Shown here: piece by piece, positions 1 through 7,773 of the stretch
Layout of the letters: each line of letters starts with the position of its first letter
Numbering within the stretch: position 1 is the first letter of the stretch
DNA from: Pedobacter sandarakinus
GTDB lineage: Bacteria > Bacteroidota > Bacteroidia > Sphingobacteriales > Sphingobacteriaceae
Direction: 5' to 3'
Assembly (NCBI RefSeq): GCF_026240095.1
Contig: NZ_JAPIVG010000002.1
Span: 248,001 to 312,000 of the forward strand
DNA length: 64,000 nucleotides
The notes under the pieces: generated by a model
Seen by the model: only the letters and a program-made list of their open reading frames with translations
Databases searched by the model: none
Told to the model about the DNA's origin: nothing
Position numbers and translations under genes: made by a program

Positions 1-427
1 TTTTAATAATAGAAATAGATGGAATATCCAAAAACTCACCCACCATTGCTGCAACCTGGTTCCCATTGTAATCAATAGATTCTCTCCCGGTTAAAATCAT
101 ATCAAAATCTTGGCCCTTAGCATACTCGGCAATTTGTTTCGCAACAAAATACGCATCCCGGGGCGCAGCATTAATACGTACAGCATCGTCTGCTCCAATA
201 GCCAGTGCTTTCCTAATTGTCGGGTCGTTTGCAGCCTCACCAACATTAATCACTGTTACAGTACCTTTTCCACCCTCGGTAAGGGTTATAGCTTTAGAAA
301 GTGCAATTTCATCGTAAGGGTTAACTATATATTGCACGCCTGTGGTATTGAATTCGGTATTATCGTTGGTAAAAGTTATTTTTGTAGTGGTGTCGGGCAC
401 ATTACTGATACAAACTAGTATTTTCAT
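1..427 (-). CDS. etfB: Electron transfer flavoprotein beta subunit (3' end beyond window)
   Basis: About 142 codons are readable from an ATG at 427, running off the left edge, so the C-terminal part is missing. The start MKILVCISNVPDTT, the stretch NPYDEIALSKAI and the later LTGRESIDYNGNQVAAMVGE are typical of EtfB/FixA, whose full length is about 245 residues. EtfB pairs with EtfA, binds AMP and FAD at the dimer interface, and passes electrons from acyl-CoA dehydrogenases to the quinone pool. EtfA is expected just outside the window to the left. A TAAATTTG box lies on the minus strand at 466-459, but no TTG is properly spaced from it, so the promoter is uncertain. Confidence 0.9.
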   Translation of the reverse strand, partial: MKILVCISNVPDTTTKITFTNDNTEFNTTGVQYIVNPYDEIALSKAITLTEGGKGTVTVINVGEAANDPTIRKALAIGADDAVRINAAPRDAYFVAKQIAEYAKGQDFDMILTGRESIDYNGNQVAAMVGEFLDIPSISIIK

Positions 428-488
428 AGTATTACAATTTATATTAAAGGTCTTTCTGCAAATTTAATTAAAAAAGCAAGGAAATAAA

Positions 489-824
489 ATGTCATCTACC
501 CGTTTAGCAAAGTTATTGGAGTTTTTAGAAAGTGAACCTAACGACCCTTTTATTCTATATGCCTTAGCCACAGAGTATAACACTGAAAATAATATGGAAA
601 AAGCGTATGCTTTTTACCTTAAGTTAACCAATGAACATCCAGATTATGTTGGAACCTATTACCATTTTGGCAAATTATTAGAAAAAGATGGAGACAAAGA
701 GAAAGCAATTGAAATCTACCAGAAAGGAATGGAAATCGCCAGAGGCAAACGAGATATGCATGCGTTCTCAGAATTACAGGGTGCTTATAATAAAGCAGCG
801 GGTTTAGATTATGAAGATGACTAG
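489..824 (+). CDS. Small tetratricopeptide-repeat protein
   Basis: This 111-residue protein has no signal peptide and is built of about two TPR helical hairpins: residues 17-50 (DPFILYALATEYN, then YAFYLKLTNEHPDYVG) and 52-85 (YYHFGKLLEKDGDKEKAIEIYQKGM). TPRs mediate protein-protein contacts; the partner cannot be read from the sequence. It is divergent from etfB and 16 bases upstream of chrA on the same strand, so the two may be co-transcribed. The family looks like the short cytosolic TPR proteins common in Bacteroidetes. Confidence 0.8.
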   Translation: MSSTRLAKLLEFLESEPNDPFILYALATEYNTENNMEKAYAFYLKLTNEHPDYVGTYYHFGKLLEKDGDKEKAIEIYQKGMEIARGKRDMHAFSELQGAYNKAAGLDYEDD

Positions 825-840
825 TATCTAAAGCCAGCCC

Positions 841-2058
841 ATGCAAACCCAACCCATCTCATCCAGAAAGCAGTTGCTTTTTCTGCATAATGTATTATTT
901 TTCACTTTCACATCTTTCGGAGGTGCGCAAGCACATTTGGCGTTGCTTTTAAAGTACTTTGTACATAGCAGCAAGTTTATTTCAGAAGAAGAATTGTTAG
1001 AACTAAACGCCTTGGCACAAGTGCTGCCTGGTCCGGCGTCTACCCAAACATTAGTAGGAATAGCCTGGAAAGTTGGCAGGTTAAAATTAGCCATAATTAC
1101 ATTCTTAATTTGGATTTTGCCTACAGCCTCCATCATGACTTTTGCTGCGATTAGTTACGCCTTACTAGATCAAAAACAAAAGTTTAGCGATGTCTTGGAA
1201 TATATCCAACCAATTGCGCTAGGTATTGTAGCATATGGAGCCTGGAAACTAGGCAGAAAAGTGCTCACAAACCAAGTGGCCATTTTTCTAGCTTTCGGTT
1301 CGGTTGTAGCCACCTTTGTACTTAGAAATGCTTATGTATTTCCCTTGGCGATTTTGGTAGGCGCAATCATTTCCTCAGCGATAGCTGCTCCAAAAGAAGA
1401 GTCTGAGCTTCGCGTTAGGCTATTCTCTAATATCAACCCAAAAAAAATGATTTACTTTTTGGGAGCTTTATTACTTTTTGCAATGGTTGGGGCAATCATT
1501 AATAGAACTTCGCCTTTCAGTTTGCCCATCCGTTTACTAGAAAATTTTTATCGTAATGGCATCCTTGTTTTTGGCGGGGGCCAGGTATTGGTGCCGCTTA
1601 TGTTTACGGAGTTTGTAGATATGAAACATTACCTGCAGGCCCCTGGTTTTTTATCGGGCTTTGCGCTGCAGCAGGCCTTACCTGGTCCCACATTTTCCTT
1701 TACAAGTTACTTAGGCGCTTTAAGTATGAAAACATTTGGCTATGGCACCTGGGGGCAAATTTTGGGGGGTATTATCGGCGTTGTGGGCATCAACTTACCC
1801 GGGTTAATTTTGGTTTTATTTATCGTGCCATTTTGGGATGATCTAAAAAAAATCTCCAGAATCAAACATAGCCTGGCCGGAATAAACGCCGTAAGTGTAG
1901 GGTTCATCATTGCTGCATTTATACTTCTATTAATTCCAATGGGCTTTAATTGGCTATTTTTAGCCATTATGGCGGTCACATTTTTATTGTTGAATTTTAC
2001 CAGAGTAAGTCCGCCACTTATTGTGCTGGCTGGAATAATGATTGGCTACATTTTTTAA
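841..2058 (+). CDS. chrA: Chromate transporter, two-domain CHR family
   Basis: At 405 residues this is a long-chain CHR protein made of two homologous halves. Each half carries the family signatures: FGGAQAHLALL and LPGPASTQ in the first (residues 22-65), FGGGQVLVPLM and LPGPTFSFTSYLG in the second (residues 245-290). It is strongly hydrophobic, with about ten membrane segments. Characterised ChrA proteins export chromate by proton antiport; in many genomes the natural substrate is unknown. No chrB-type regulator or other metal-resistance gene is adjacent. The 200 bases after the stop hold no convincing gene or terminator. Confidence 0.9.
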   Translation: MQTQPISSRKQLLFLHNVLFFTFTSFGGAQAHLALLLKYFVHSSKFISEEELLELNALAQVLPGPASTQTLVGIAWKVGRLKLAIITFLIWILPTASIMTFAAISYALLDQKQKFSDVLEYIQPIALGIVAYGAWKLGRKVLTNQVAIFLAFGSVVATFVLRNAYVFPLAILVGAIISSAIAAPKEESELRVRLFSNINPKKMIYFLGALLLFAMVGAIINRTSPFSLPIRLLENFYRNGILVFGGGQVLVPLMFTEFVDMKHYLQAPGFLSGFALQQALPGPTFSFTSYLGALSMKTFGYGTWGQILGGIIGVVGINLPGLILVLFIVPFWDDLKKISRIKHSLAGINAVSVGFIIAAFILLLIPMGFNWLFLAIMAVTFLLLNFTRVSPPLIVLAGIMIGYIF

Positions 2059-2260
2059 AATCAGAAAAGCAAAGCTAGTCGTTTTCATTACCGTTAGCCC
2101 TGCCATTCGCTTATACGCCTGCAGGCCTTAGCCACGAGGCCGGTATCCGCACTGTCAGGTTTAGATACCAAAGCAAGTACTGCTATACAACAACAACGTG
2201 CCTCTAGCTTATTCAAAAGCTGAATCAAAACCTGCAATATTAATAAGGTGCTAAGCTTCT

Positions 2261-3826
2261 CTAAAACGGTGGATCATCATCATTATAATCATCCATTTTA
2301 GATGGACGAATGATGACGTTACTTTGTTTTTCAAAATCTTGCGATGGATACATACCAGCAGATGGGTCTGCAGCTGCGAATGAACTTGGTGCGCTAAAAT
2401 CTTCCTCTAAATCAGCAAATTTTACAAACTTCCCAATAAAGCGAAGGGGTACAATCCCTGTTTCACCGTTACGGTGCTTTGCTATAATTACCTCACCAAT
2501 ACCCGCTTGCGATCTGCCTTGCTCATCTTCAGTTATCCCGTAGTATTCTGGGCGGTAAAGGAAAAGTACCATATCCGCATCCTGCTCAATCGATCCAGAT
2601 TCACGTAAGTCTGATAACATTGGTCGTTTACCCTGCAAACCAGGTCTGCTCTCTACAGCACGGCTTAATTGTGATAGTGCAAGAACTGGAACATCTAATT
2701 CTTTTGCAACAGATTTAAGCGCCCTTGAAATACTACCAATTTCCTGTTCACGGTTACCGCCACCTTTACCACCTTCGCCTTTACCATGCATCAATTGCAA
2801 ATAATCCACAATTACCAATTGTATATCATACTGAGACTTAAGCCTTCTGCATTTTGCCCTAAATTCAAAAATATTAAGAGCAGGAGTATCGTCAATTAGT
2901 AAAGGAGCTTCCGTTAAACGGCCAATCTTGCTGTGTAACTGTTGCCATTCCCACTCCTGTAAATTTCCTTTCCTTATTTTTTCCTGTTCAATTTCAGCTT
3001 CTCCAGATATTAGACGATTCACCAACTGAACAGATGACATCTCCAATGAGAACACTACTGTGGGTTTTTGGAAATCCACTGTCGCATTTCTAGCACATGT
3101 TAAAACAAAAGCCGTTTTTCCCATGGCAGGTCGGGCAGCTATAATTACCAAATCTTGTTTTTGCCATCCCCCGGTAATTCGATCTAAGCCAGTAAACCCG
3201 GTTGGAACGCCTGTTAAACCATCTGTTTTTGTTCTTAACTCTTCTAACGTAGCCAAAGATTGCTTAATAATATCATCCATTTTCTGCGTATCTCTGCGCA
3301 AGTTGTTTTGGGCAATATCAAATAAGCCTTTTTCTGCATGATCCAATAAGTCGAAGATATCTGCAGTATCCTCGTATGCTGTCGTAATAATATCAGTAGA
3401 AATTCTAATCAACTCTCTTTGAATGTATTTTTGAGAGATAATTCGGGCATGGTATTCTATGTTCGCAGCAGATGCAACCCTGTTGGTTAAATTGGTGATA
3501 TAATAAGCACCGCCAATCATTTCTAATGCCCCCATTTGGCGTAACTCTGCGGTTACGGTTAAAATGTCAACTGGCTTAGATTTTTCGAACAGCATGTGTA
3601 TTGCTTCGAAAATTTTTTGATGAGCTTCCTGATAAAAAACTTCTGGTTTCAGAATGTCAATTACTGCCGATAGGGCATCTTTTTCCAGCATTAATGCGCC
3701 TAGCACCGCTTCCTCTAAATCCAATGCCTGTGGTGGTAGCTTTCCCATTGAGCTAACCGTGGTATTCAGTCGTGCCTTTCTCGCTGTTAAACTATTTTTT
3801 CCGCCTTGTCCGTTATCGATACTCAT
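2261..3826 (-). CDS. dnaB: Replicative DNA helicase DnaB
   Basis: This 521-residue protein has the DnaB N-terminal helical domain (about residues 30-135), a linker, and a RecA-fold C-terminal domain with Walker A ARPAMGKTAF near 231-240 and Walker B LVIVDYLQLM near 340. The hexamer unwinds DNA at the fork and recruits primase. A low-complexity C-terminal tail ends DDYNDDDPPF. The chosen ATG gives a 30-residue N-terminal extension, as is usual in this phylum. A TACTTTTG box ends only four bases before this ATG, which suggests either a leaderless message or a start at Met27 (position 3748). It is divergent from rlmB and convergent with chrA. Confidence 0.96.
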   Translation of the reverse strand: MSIDNGQGGKNSLTARKARLNTTVSSMGKLPPQALDLEEAVLGALMLEKDALSAVIDILKPEVFYQEAHQKIFEAIHMLFEKSKPVDILTVTAELRQMGALEMIGGAYYITNLTNRVASAANIEYHARIISQKYIQRELIRISTDIITTAYEDTADIFDLLDHAEKGLFDIAQNNLRRDTQKMDDIIKQSLATLEELRTKTDGLTGVPTGFTGLDRITGGWQKQDLVIIAARPAMGKTAFVLTCARNATVDFQKPTVVFSLEMSSVQLVNRLISGEAEIEQEKIRKGNLQEWEWQQLHSKIGRLTEAPLLIDDTPALNIFEFRAKCRRLKSQYDIQLVIVDYLQLMHGKGEGGKGGGNREQEIGSISRALKSVAKELDVPVLALSQLSRAVESRPGLQGKRPMLSDLRESGSIEQDADMVLFLYRPEYYGITEDEQGRSQAGIGEVIIAKHRNGETGIVPLRFIGKFVKFADLEEDFSAPSSFAAADPSAGMYPSQDFEKQSNVIIRPSKMDDYNDDDPPF

Positions 3827-3886
3827 TTCACAAAAGTAATTAAAAGTTTAACTCCATGTTCGATTAAGTTACTACTAGTTTGTTAA

Positions 3887-3910
3887 CAAATTTCCTGATA
3901 AGGAAATTTG
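3887..3910. promoter_or_regulatory. Perfect 9-bp palindrome between dnaB and rlmB
   Basis: CAAATTTCC (3887-3895) and GGAAATTTG (3902-3910) are exact inverse complements around the loop TGATAA. It is the only clear symmetric element in the 200-bp divergent intergenic region and has no T-tract. It may be an operator or an RNA hairpin; the sequence alone cannot decide. Confidence 0.45.
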
Positions 3911-4001
3911 GTTTGGAAGGTTAGCACGACGAGATCGTTATTTTAAACAATTAAATGTTAATAAGCCACCTATTAGATTAGTGCCAGAACAATTATTTGA
4001 A

Positions 4002-4009
4002 TACTTTTG
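4002..4009 (+). promoter_or_regulatory. Possible -7 box for rlmB
   Basis: TACTTTTG fits the Bacteroidetes TAnnTTTG -7 consensus and ends 17 bases before the ATG at 4027. No TTG lies at the right distance upstream, so support is partial. If real, it rules out the upstream TTG start at 3997. Confidence 0.35.
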
Positions 4010-4026
4010 CCAAACAATTTGAAATC

Positions 4027-4794
4027 ATGGATAATTTTAGAAGACCACAGCGACCAAAAGAGAACAACGAGTTTGTATTTGGTATCAGGGCGGTGATAGA
4101 GGCTGTAAAAGCTGGCAGAGATATCGAAACCATTTACCAGCAACGTGGCTTAGGTGGTGAACTTTTCTTAGAGCTTAAAGCCTTGCTTAAGGATACGCTG
4201 ATCCCCCTAAATGCTGTTCCTGTTGAGAAATTAAACAGGATGTCTCAAAAAAATCATCAAGGGGTAATTGCAGTAATTTCTCCAATAACCTATCAGAACA
4301 TCGAAGATATTGTTCCTGCGATTTTTGAAAGTGGTGAAGTACCACTAATTTTGGTGCTCGATAGCGTAACCGATGTGCGCAATATGGGTGCTATTGCCCG
4401 TACTGCCGCCTGTGTAGGTGTTCACGCGATCGTTGTCCCGTTGAAAAATGCCGCACAAATTAATGCAGATGCGATTAAAACTTCGGCAGGTGCTTTATTT
4501 AGTATTCCGATTTGTAGACATGCGAATTTGCATAAAACCTGCTTGTTTTTACAGGAAAGTGGTTTGCAGGTGGTAGCATGCACCGAAAAAACTACAGATT
4601 TAATTTATGCGCCAGATTACACAATGCCTACGGCAATTGTAATGGGTTCGGAAGATGAAGGGATCTCAAATGATTTATTAAGAGTTGCCGATCATTTGGC
4701 TAAAATTCCAATGTCAGGTAAAATTGAGTCCCTGAATGTATCTGTCTCCGCTGCCGTAATCTTATATGAGGCCATAAGGCAACGAACAACCTAA
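4027..4794 (+). CDS. rlmB: 23S rRNA (guanosine-2'-O-)-methyltransferase, TrmH/RlmB family
   Basis: This is a SPOUT-class SAM-dependent RNA methylase of 255 residues, the usual length. An N-terminal substrate-binding domain (FVFGIRAVIEAVKAGRDIE) is followed by the knotted catalytic domain with motif 1 VTDVRNMGAIARTAACVG, motif 2 IVMGSEDEGIS and motif 3 ESLNVSVSAAVILYE. RlmB modifies G2251 in the peptidyl-transferase loop. The ATG at 4027 (MDNFRRPQRP) was preferred to a TTG at 3997, which would add ten unconserved residues and lie on the possible -7 box. The exact target base is inferred from the family. Confidence 0.88.
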   Translation: MDNFRRPQRPKENNEFVFGIRAVIEAVKAGRDIETIYQQRGLGGELFLELKALLKDTLIPLNAVPVEKLNRMSQKNHQGVIAVISPITYQNIEDIVPAIFESGEVPLILVLDSVTDVRNMGAIARTAACVGVHAIVVPLKNAAQINADAIKTSAGALFSIPICRHANLHKTCLFLQESGLQVVACTEKTTDLIYAPDYTMPTAIVMGSEDEGISNDLLRVADHLAKIPMSGKIESLNVSVSAAVILYEAIRQRTT

Positions 4795-4861
4795 TTGATA
4801 AATAGGCTGTTAGCTTTCTTATTTAAAATATTTTGCTATTTTTAATAAGAATTACACACTT

Positions 4862-5611
4862 ATGCTACCCGCCAAAACCATTGCCGAAGTTGTTTCTCGT
4901 TTAGATGAAATTATCAATACTAGCATTGCTCAAAAATCAAGGTTAGGCTATTTTGCCTGTCTATATCGGAAAATGACGTTGGATGTGGATAGGGGAATAA
5001 AGGACGGTTTTTTTGCTGATGCACAAAGAATGGAGCGCTTGGATGTAATTTTCGCCAACCGGTACATCAGCGCTTACTATAGTTACGCCAAAAGAGATAA
5101 GATCACATCATCTTGGAAAACTGCTTTCGAAGCCACAAAGCAGCCCTTTACCGTGATACAACATTTACTTCTCGGGATGAATGCACACATCAATTTAGAT
5201 TTAGGTATTGCAGCAGCAGAGGTAAGCAAGGGTACTGACATACAGCTTCTTAAGGCTGATTTCAACCTCATCAATAATGTAATTGGAAGCTTAGTGAATA
5301 GTGTACAAACAGACTTACAAGAAATTTGTATGCCGATGAAACTGGTTGAGTATGTAGATAACAAACACAAGGAATCTGTGATCAACTTTAGTATGCAGAC
5401 TGCCAGAAATACTGCCTGGATTAATGCAGTTGCCTTGTCATCATTACCGCAAGTTGAATACAATTCCTATATCAATGGATTAGATATGAAGATTTCCCAA
5501 GTGGGTCGTAATATTATAAATCCTAACTTCTCTCAAAGCTTAATATTGAGATCGGTTAGGATTTTCGAACCTAGTGATGTAGGTGAGATCATAAAATTTT
5601 TGAAAGATTAA
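4862..5611 (+). CDS. DUF5995 family protein
   Basis: This 249-residue soluble protein has no signal peptide. The central LLLGMNAHINLDLGIAAAE (about residues 100-118) and the preceding FANRYISAYYSY match my memory of the DUF5995 family, whose function is not established. The HINLDL segment carries a conserved-looking His/Asn/Asp set that could be an active site, which is inference only. The last 80 residues are helical. It is convergent with manC: the two stop codons share the bases TTAA at 5608-5611. Confidence 0.65.
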   Translation: MLPAKTIAEVVSRLDEIINTSIAQKSRLGYFACLYRKMTLDVDRGIKDGFFADAQRMERLDVIFANRYISAYYSYAKRDKITSSWKTAFEATKQPFTVIQHLLLGMNAHINLDLGIAAAEVSKGTDIQLLKADFNLINNVIGSLVNSVQTDLQEICMPMKLVEYVDNKHKESVINFSMQTARNTAWINAVALSSLPQVEYNSYINGLDMKISQVGRNIINPNFSQSLILRSVRIFEPSDVGEIIKFLKD

Positions 5612-6699
5612 CTGAATTTCGTCCCAAATCTGGATTTTACTTCAGCTGCAAATTCCTTTACTTTTTGCTCTTCGTTTCTTGGGCAAATCATCAATGTATT
5701 ATTATTTTCAACAACGATATAATCGTGTAAACCGTTTAAAATAACAAGCTTATCCTTTGGCACGTTAACCATACAGTTAGATGAATCAAACATAATAACC
5801 TGTTCAGAAGGGATTACAGCATTCCCTACATAATCTTTCTCCGCCATCTCATATATCGATGCCCAGGTGCCCAGATCAGACCATCCAAAATCAGAAGGTA
5901 GTACGTAAACATTATCGGCTTTTTCCATAATTCCAAAGTCGATAGATATATTGGTGCACTGAAAATAGGCGTTGTTAATAAACTCTTTTTCCCCGCCTTT
6001 ATTTAACTCTGTTCTTCCCAGATTAAATATTTCGAACATGTCTGGCAGGTGTTTTTCGAACGATTTGAGTATAGACTTTGCAGACCAGATAAAGATACCG
6101 GCGTTCCATAAAAAGTCTCCACTTTGGATAAATGATTTAGCAAGTTCCAAATTTGGTTTTTCAGTAAATGTTTTAACACGGTGCAAATCAGTATCAGTAT
6201 TTAAAACGTAATCTGTATGCTGAATGTATCCATAACCCGTGTCTGGCCTATTCGGTTTGATACCGAGGGTAATAAGGCAATCATTTTTGGACGCTGCATC
6301 TAAAGACTGTTGAATGGAGTCTACAAATCCATCTACATCTGCGATTGTATGATCTGATGGTGCCACTACAATCGTTGCATTCGGATTTAACTCCGCAATT
6401 TTAAAACTGCCGTAGGCAATGCATGGTGCGGTATTACGCATTAGAGGTTCTGCAAGAATCTGGTTCTCGCTCAATGAAGGAAGTTGGCTCTTGATTAAAT
6501 CAGAATAAATTTCATTGGTAACAATGAAAATGTTTTCAGGAGGGCATATCTTCAAAAAACGCTCATAAGTGCTTTGTATTAAGGTTTTTCCTACCCCAAA
6601 AAAGTCGATAAATTGCTTTGGATATTCTGTTCTACTAACTGGCCAGAAACGGCTTCCGACGCCACCAGCCATAATTAATGCGTAGTAATCTTTATTCAT
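5608..6699 (-). CDS. manC: Mannose-1-phosphate guanylyltransferase
   Basis: This makes GDP-mannose from mannose-1-phosphate and GTP, a precursor for LPS, capsule and glycoprotein sugars. The N-terminal nucleotide-binding signature GGVGSRFWPVSRTEYPKQF (about residues 12-30) and VAPSDHTIADVDGF are clear, as is the FVEKP-like FTEKPN. At 363 residues it is the short single-domain form, with no cupin-type phosphomannose isomerase domain at the C-terminus. It lies 14 bases after kdsD on the same strand, so the pair probably forms an envelope-sugar operon driven from the promoter near 7742-7772. Confidence 0.92.
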   Translation of the reverse strand: MNKDYYALIMAGGVGSRFWPVSRTEYPKQFIDFFGVGKTLIQSTYERFLKICPPENIFIVTNEIYSDLIKSQLPSLSENQILAEPLMRNTAPCIAYGSFKIAELNPNATIVVAPSDHTIADVDGFVDSIQQSLDAASKNDCLITLGIKPNRPDTGYGYIQHTDYVLNTDTDLHRVKTFTEKPNLELAKSFIQSGDFLWNAGIFIWSAKSILKSFEKHLPDMFEIFNLGRTELNKGGEKEFINNAYFQCTNISIDFGIMEKADNVYVLPSDFGWSDLGTWASIYEMAEKDYVGNAVIPSEQVIMFDSSNCMVNVPKDKLVILNGLHDYIVVENNNTLMICPRNEEQKVKEFAAEVKSRFGTKFS

Positions 6700-6713
6700 G
6701 TTATGTTTTTATA

Positions 6714-7682
6714 TTACACGATCCCCTCGTTAAGTAGATCGTGAAGATGGATGATTCCAAAGTAGTTATTTTCTTTAAGAACAAGTAATTGGGTGATGTT
6801 ATTTTGTTTAATGATGTTTAGCGCTTCCACAGCCAAGGCGTCATAAGACACACTTTTCGGAAACTTTCCCATAATGTCTGCAGCTTTAAGCCCTTGAATG
6901 TCACTGTTATTTTCAAGCATTCTGCGAATGTCGCCATCGGTAATTACACCAACAACACTTTGTTCGCTATCAACAACAGCTACTGCCCCCAAACGGTTTT
7001 TACTAATTTCTATTAGTACATCTTTCACGGTTGCATCGGGGTTTATATGCGGCCTTTCGTTATTTGATGCCAAATCACCAGCTCTCAAATAAAGTTTTTT
7101 ACCAAGAGAACCACCTGGATGATATTTTGCAAAATCCAATTCGTTGAATTCCCTACATTCCAAAAGGCAGATCGCCAGCGCATCGCCAAGGGCTAATTGT
7201 GCTGTTGTACTGGTAGTTGGCGCCAGGTTATGGGGGCAAGCTTCTTTCTCAAAAGAGGTATTAAGTGTTAGATCGGCTTGTTCTGCAAGGAAAGATTTTA
7301 ATTCCCCAACCATACCGATAAGGGTGTTTCCGGCAGATTTCAACAGGGGCACAAGAACCTTTATTTCGGGGGTATTTCCGCTTTTTGACAGGCAAATAAT
7401 GATATCATTTCTCTGTATCATACCCAAGTCGCCATGTATAGCATCCGCGGCATGCATGAAAATTGCAGGTGTGCCTGTAGAATTGAAGGTGGCAACAATC
7501 TTTTGAGCAATGATGGCACTTTTTCCAATTCCGGTAACAATAACCCGACCATCACATTTAAAGATAGTAGATACCACTTTTTCAAAATCATCGTTAATGT
7601 TTTTCGCAACATTCAATATTGCAGCCGCCTCTAGCTCTAAAGTGCTTATGGCCGATTGGATTATATATTTTTTACTTTTCAA
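6714..7682 (-). CDS. kdsD: D-arabinose-5-phosphate isomerase (KdsD/KpsF family)
   Basis: This interconverts ribulose-5-phosphate and arabinose-5-phosphate, the first step toward Kdo of lipid A core. A SIS domain fills residues 30-190 (VIVTGIGKSAIIAQKIVATF, then ICLSKSGNTPEIKVL and APTTSTTAQLALGDALA), followed by two CBS domains to residue 322 (GVITDGDIRRML and ITQLLVLKENNYFGIIHLHDLL). Length 322 is normal. kdsA lies 3 kb away, beyond recQ, so two Kdo steps are in this window. It is divergent from recQ. Confidence 0.94.
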   Translation of the reverse strand: MKSKKYIIQSAISTLELEAAAILNVAKNINDDFEKVVSTIFKCDGRVIVTGIGKSAIIAQKIVATFNSTGTPAIFMHAADAIHGDLGMIQRNDIIICLSKSGNTPEIKVLVPLLKSAGNTLIGMVGELKSFLAEQADLTLNTSFEKEACPHNLAPTTSTTAQLALGDALAICLLECREFNELDFAKYHPGGSLGKKLYLRAGDLASNNERPHINPDATVKDVLIEISKNRLGAVAVVDSEQSVVGVITDGDIRRMLENNSDIQGLKAADIMGKFPKSVSYDALAVEALNIIKQNNITQLLVLKENNYFGIIHLHDLLNEGIV

Positions 7683-7741
7683 AGAGAAAATAATTGTTTG
7701 TGGATACTTTAAATTCTTGTAAAATTATGTTATTTTGGATA

Positions 7742-7772
7742 CAAAAATAGCATCGCATATTTTATTACACAA
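7742..7772 (-). promoter_or_regulatory. Promoter of kdsD-manC
   Basis: On the minus strand TTTTG (TTG at 7772-7770) is followed after 20 bases by TATTTTTG (7749-7742), a good match to the Bacteroidetes TTG-N(17-23)-TAnnTTTG pattern. Transcription would begin near 7735, giving a leader of about 50 bases before kdsD. The element abuts the first codons of the divergent recQ. Confidence 0.6.
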
Positions 7773-7773
7773 A

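Noticed and set aside
2059..2260. A gene or terminator between chrA and dnaB
   Set aside because: No reading frame of note and only short GC palindromes without a T-run.
3831..3838. TACTTTTG as a firm dnaB promoter
   Set aside because: No -33 TTG is well spaced and the box would put transcription at the start codon, so it is kept only as an observation.
3997..4026. TTG start for rlmB at 3997
   Set aside because: It adds ten residues not typical of the family and would lie over the likely -7 box.
4862..5611. DUF5995 gene as a phage or mobile gene
   Set aside because: Base composition and codon use match the neighbours and it has a close convergent fit with manC.
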